Positions 5,609-8,279 of a stretch of DNA of 8,279 bases are shown piece after piece. Origin of the DNA: Porticoccaceae bacterium UBA1989 (GTDB lineage Bacteria; Pseudomonadota; Gammaproteobacteria; Pseudomonadales; Porticoccaceae). The notes beneath the pieces are model-generated. The model did not search any database. It worked only from the letters and a program-made list of their open reading frames with translations, and had not been told where the DNA came from. The stretch lies in contig DDDD01000101.1 in assembly GCA_002335945.1 (NCBI GenBank), positions 1 to 8,279 on the forward strand, read 5' to 3'. Made by a program: the position numbers and the translations under genes. Position 1 is the first letter of the stretch. Every line of letters starts with the position of its first letter.

Positions 5609-6487
5609 TTAAATCAGTTTGGCACTTTTTAGTGCAGCCGCCGCTTGCTGATGATATTGATCGGAGAGCACTGTCATTGGTAGTCTCAATGCATTCTCCA
5701 TCAATCCCAGCTGGCTGACAGCCCACTTGACTGGAATCGGGTTAGCTTCAACAAACATAGCATCGTGCACGGGCAATAACACTGCATCCAGCTCCGCAGC
5801 CTTAGCCGCATCACCTGCAAGTGCAGCTGCGCACATTTCAGACATCAGTTTTGGAGCAACGTTTGCCGTCACTGAAATATCACCCTTGCCACCCAACAAC
5901 ATGAGCTCTCGGGCGGTATGGTCATCACCGGAATAAACGGCAAAATCAGCGGGGCACTGAGCAACAAGCTGCTCAGCTCGTTGCAGGTCGCCGGTGGCTT
6001 CTTTGATACCCACAATATTATCAATGGCACTTAGACGCAGAACAGTTTCAACCTGCATATCGCAGGCCGTTCGTCCTGGCACGTTGTAAAGAATCTGATC
6101 GATAGCAACGGCTTCTGCAATGGCTTTATGGTGCAGATATAAGCCCTCTTGAGTGGGCTTATTGTAATAGGGCGTGACGAGCAGACAGGCGTCTGCGCCA
6201 GCGTCTTTTGCAGCCTTTGTTAACTCTATAGCTTCACGTGTACTGTTGGCGCCCGTGCCGGCAATAATGGGGATACGCCCAGCCGCCTGATCCACCACCC
6301 GGCGAATAACCGCACTGTGTTCAGAGACATCTAGGGTTGCTGACTCACCTGTGGTGCCTACGGCAACAATGGCATTAGTGCCCTGCTCTATATGCCATTC
6401 GACAAGGTTTTTAAGCGCATCCCAGTCTACCTCCAGCGAATCAGAATGCAGGGGGGTAACCAGTGCGACAATACTTCCTGTGATCAT
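5609..6487 (-). CDS. dapA: 4-Hydroxy-tetrahydrodipicolinate synthase DapA
   Basis: DapA condenses pyruvate with L-aspartate semialdehyde, the first committed step of diaminopimelate and lysine synthesis, as a cytoplasmic TIM-barrel tetramer. The 292 residues match the E. coli length and key residues with a +1 offset: Thr45/Thr46 in GTTGES, Tyr108 in PYYNKP, Tyr134 in ILYNVPGRT, Arg139, and Schiff-base Lys162 in GIKEATGDL. Most of the E. coli lysine-feedback site is kept (Ser49, Ala50, His57, Asn81, Glu85, Tyr107), but the residue matching E. coli His53 is Val54, so feedback by lysine may be weakened. AAGGA lies 5 bases before the ATG. It heads the dapA-bamC-MBL unit. Confidence 0.97.
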   Translation of the reverse strand: MITGSIVALVTPLHSDSLEVDWDALKNLVEWHIEQGTNAIVAVGTTGESATLDVSEHSAVIRRVVDQAAGRIPIIAGTGANSTREAIELTKAAKDAGADACLLVTPYYNKPTQEGLYLHHKAIAEAVAIDQILYNVPGRTACDMQVETVLRLSAIDNIVGIKEATGDLQRAEQLVAQCPADFAVYSGDDHTARELMLLGGKGDISVTANVAPKLMSEMCAAALAGDAAKAAELDAVLLPVHDAMFVEANPIPVKWAVSQLGLMENALRLPMTVLSDQYHQQAAAALKSAKLI

Positions 6488-6633
6488 TTTTTTCCTTAAC
6501 CTCTAAATACATTTATTACTTAACAAGTAGCAGCTAATCGATAGCACTCAAAAAGTGCACCACCCAACCGCCAATCGGGCAATGGTACTGATGGGCCTGT
6601 AGTGGCACAAGTGAAACCTCAGTCCCAATCGGC
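6488..6633. other. Spacer upstream of dapA with a small hairpin
   Basis: The 146 bases between the acyltransferase stop and dapA are the likely place for the dapA promoter. I find the dapA ribosome binding site (AAGGA, 6493-6497 on the minus strand) but no convincing -35/-10 pair. GCACT/AGTGC (6544-6558) forms a 5-base hairpin without a U-run. CCAATCGG occurs twice, at 6571-6578 and 6625-6632. No lysine riboswitch of the usual size fits here. No intrinsic terminator for the upstream gene is clear. Confidence 0.4.
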
Positions 6634-7587
6634 TTAACGGCGTTTTTTCTTTTTCTCAGGCAAATTATACAAATCGGCCTCGCCTTCGGGGCGATTTTTA
6701 AAGCGTCGGTGCACCCACAGATATTGCTCTGGTTGCAGTAGGATCATCTCTTCAACGATCCCGTTGATTCGGCGGGTATCCGCAAGGTCATCTCCCACGG
6801 GGAAATCTTCAAGTGCTGGATAAACGGTAATTTTGTATCCCTGAGAGCCGGGCAGTCTCACATGGCTAAAGGGCACTACAGCAGCCCCAGTTTTCTCGGC
6901 AAACCTTGCTGTCGCATAAACAGTCGCAGCCTGAATACCAAAAAACGGAACAAACAGGCCCTGGCCAAGACCATAGTCTTGATCTGGGCCATACCAGAGA
7001 GACCGGCCTTTCTTAAGGGCCTTCATGGTGCCGCGCACATCTCTGCGCTCGAATACCATGCCATCTCCCAGCCCCTGATTAAGTCGGCCACGGGCCTGTA
7101 AAAAATCATAGACAGGGTTGCCATGGGCGCGATACATGCCGTCCATTTGAAACACCGAGGAAATAGCCGCAGTGCCTATCTCTAGGGTGGTGTAATGAAT
7201 ACCCAGCAACATAACGCCGCGACCTTTCACCGCACTGAGATTTTCCAACCCTTCAAACTGCAACAGCTTGGCAAAACGTTTTTTAGACCACCACCAGGCA
7301 ATTCCCACTTCCATAAAGGCAATGCCCGTACTAATGAAATTTGCTCTGAGCATGACTTCGTTCTGCTCTGGGGTCTGCATTGGAAAGCACAGCTCAATAT
7401 TACGTTTGGCAATGGTTTTTCGGCGACTGGGGAAGCGATAAATAGCCAACCCAATTCCCTTACCCAGCAGTAATAACAATGGAAACGGCAACGCAGTGAC
7501 CGCGCGCCACAGGCCAAAGGCCAGCCAGATTGGCCAGTGGCGCGGGTGCAATAGGCTGGTATTGAACTGCGTACCTTTAGAGCTCAT
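6634..7587 (-). CDS. LpxL-type lipid A acyltransferase
   Basis: An inner-membrane enzyme of the LpxL/HtrB family, which transfers an acyl chain from acyl-ACP to a hydroxyl-acyl chain of Kdo2-lipid IVA during lipopolysaccharide synthesis. The 317 residues follow E. coli LpxL closely: FNTSLLHPRHW (8-18), a hydrophobic anchor around 19-42, NIELCFP (63-69), the catalytic H-X4-E as His131-Glu136 in GIHYTTLE, GRL (167-169), WYGPDQDYG (198-206), FVPFFG (212-217) and WVHRRFKNRPEG (291-302). It could be LpxL, LpxP or LpxM-like; the motifs favour LpxL/LpxP over LpxM, so no symbol is given. It ends in a basic tail (EKKKKRR). It starts 11 bases after fabV, so the two probably share a message. Confidence 0.9.
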   Translation of the reverse strand: MSSKGTQFNTSLLHPRHWPIWLAFGLWRAVTALPFPLLLLLGKGIGLAIYRFPSRRKTIAKRNIELCFPMQTPEQNEVMLRANFISTGIAFMEVGIAWWWSKKRFAKLLQFEGLENLSAVKGRGVMLLGIHYTTLEIGTAAISSVFQMDGMYRAHGNPVYDFLQARGRLNQGLGDGMVFERRDVRGTMKALKKGRSLWYGPDQDYGLGQGLFVPFFGIQAATVYATARFAEKTGAAVVPFSHVRLPGSQGYKITVYPALEDFPVGDDLADTRRINGIVEEMILLQPEQYLWVHRRFKNRPEGEADLYNLPEKKKKRR

Positions 7588-7598
7588 TTTGCTGGGCC

Positions 7599-8279
7599 TT
7601 AGATTAGATTGCCAATGGCAACATCTGGATTTACCTCAGTCTGATAGTCGACGCCATCGACTTCAAACCCAAATAACTTTAAAAACTCCTGCTTATAGCC
7701 TACAAAATCCGTTGTCTCATGGAGATTTTCGGTGCTGATATTTGCCCAGGCATTGGCAACCTTAGCCTGAATTTCTGGACGCATCTCTAGCTCATCAACA
7801 CGCAGGCGACCCTCTTCATCTGTTCTTGGGCTGTCGTTGTACAGGCATTCGGTAAACAGTCGATAGAGCTGTTCGATACAGCCTTCGTGGCTGCCGTCGA
7901 GCTTCATTTCTTTAAACAGCATGGCCAAATAGAGAGGCATAATAGGAATCGCTGAACTGGCCTGGGTCACTACGGCTTTAAGCACCGAGACTCGAGCGTC
8001 GCCGCCGGTGGCAGCCAACTTGTCGCGAATGGCCAGCACCTTGGTATCCAGATCTTTCTTAGCTTGGCCAATGGTGCCATCCCAGTAGAGATCCCAGGTG
8101 ATCTTCTCACCAATATAGGTAAAGGCTGTAGTTTTAGCGCCATCGGCCAGCACACCGGCCTCGCTCAGAGCATCCATCCACATCTGCCAGTCTTCGCCAC
8201 CCATTACGGTCACTGTGTCAGAAATCTCCTTATCACTGGCCGCGTCTAGGCTGAATTCTTGAATGGTTTCTTTGTCGGT
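7599..8279 (-). CDS. fabV: FabV enoyl-ACP/trans-2-enoyl-CoA reductase, C-terminal part
   Basis: FabV is an NADH-dependent reductase that carries out the last step of each fatty acid elongation cycle, reducing trans-2-enoyl-ACP; it replaces FabI in some bacteria and resists triclosan. The frame stays open to the window edge, so the gene is cut on its 5' side; 226 C-terminal residues are visible of about 400. The GTG at 8211-8213 is an internal valine codon, preceded in frame by DKETIQEFSLDAASDKEISDT. Family signatures are TVMGGEDWQMW (near 8213-8181) and the catalytic Tyr-X8-Lys as YWDGTIGQAK (Tyr codon at 8085-8087, Lys at 8058-8060). The distance from this Tyr to the C-terminus fits the family's Tyr235-Lys244. 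The NADH-binding half lies outside the window. Confidence 0.95.
   Translation of the reverse strand, partial: TDKETIQEFSLDAASDKEISDTVTVMGGEDWQMWMDALSEAGVLADGAKTTAFTYIGEKITWDLYWDGTIGQAKKDLDTKVLAIRDKLAATGGDARVSVLKAVVTQASSAIPIMPLYLAMLFKEMKLDGSHEGCIEQLYRLFTECLYNDSPRTDEEGRLRVDELEMRPEIQAKVANAWANISTENLHETTDFVGYKQEFLKLFGFEVDGVDYQTEVNPDVAIGNLI

Noticed and set aside
7227..7517. 96-residue frame inside the acyltransferase gene
   Set aside because: It lies in another frame of a well-supported gene and has no domain or start signal; a shadow frame.

Overview
This window looks like an ordinary chromosomal stretch of a gammaproteobacterium with moderate GC content. Evidence: a proteobacterial DapE whose active-site residues keep the Haemophilus influenzae numbering, an E. 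coli-like RsmJ, a BamC lipoprotein, an LpxL-type lipid A acyltransferase and a FabV enoyl reductase. The block dapA-bamC-metallo-beta-lactamase matches the Pseudomonas order as I remember it, so a Pseudomonas/Cellvibrio-like or marine relative is plausible. I cannot name the genus. No mobile element, CRISPR array, rRNA or tRNA is visible.

Layout. On the left, dapE (lysine/diaminopimelate synthesis) runs rightward and overlaps an EamA/DMT-family transporter by four bases. The 16S rRNA methyltransferase gene rsmJ meets the transporter tail to tail. A short divergent spacer separates rsmJ from a small rightward gene for a leucine-rich-repeat lipoprotein, which ends in an intrinsic terminator whose stem includes the stop codon. 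From about 3750 to the right edge every gene runs leftward. In transcription order they are fabV (cut by the window edge), an LpxL-type acyltransferase, dapA, bamC and a YycJ-like metallo-beta-lactamase-fold hydrolase. fabV-lpxL and dapA-bamC-MBL look like two transcription units separated by about 146 bases. The themes are lysine/peptidoglycan precursor synthesis (dapE, dapA), envelope building (bamC, lpxL, fabV) and housekeeping (rsmJ, MBL).

The most unusual part is the 369-base gene-free stretch at 3379-3747. It lies between converging genes, so it should not need promoters. It carries three DnaA-box-like 9-mers (an inverted pair plus a tandem third), a fourth consensus DnaA box about 170 bases away, and two exact IHF-consensus matches 30 bases apart between them. 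This recalls the E. coli DnaA-regulatory loci DARS and datA, or less likely a replication origin. I rate it as the best candidate for an undescribed regulatory element here; the function is inferred from motifs only.
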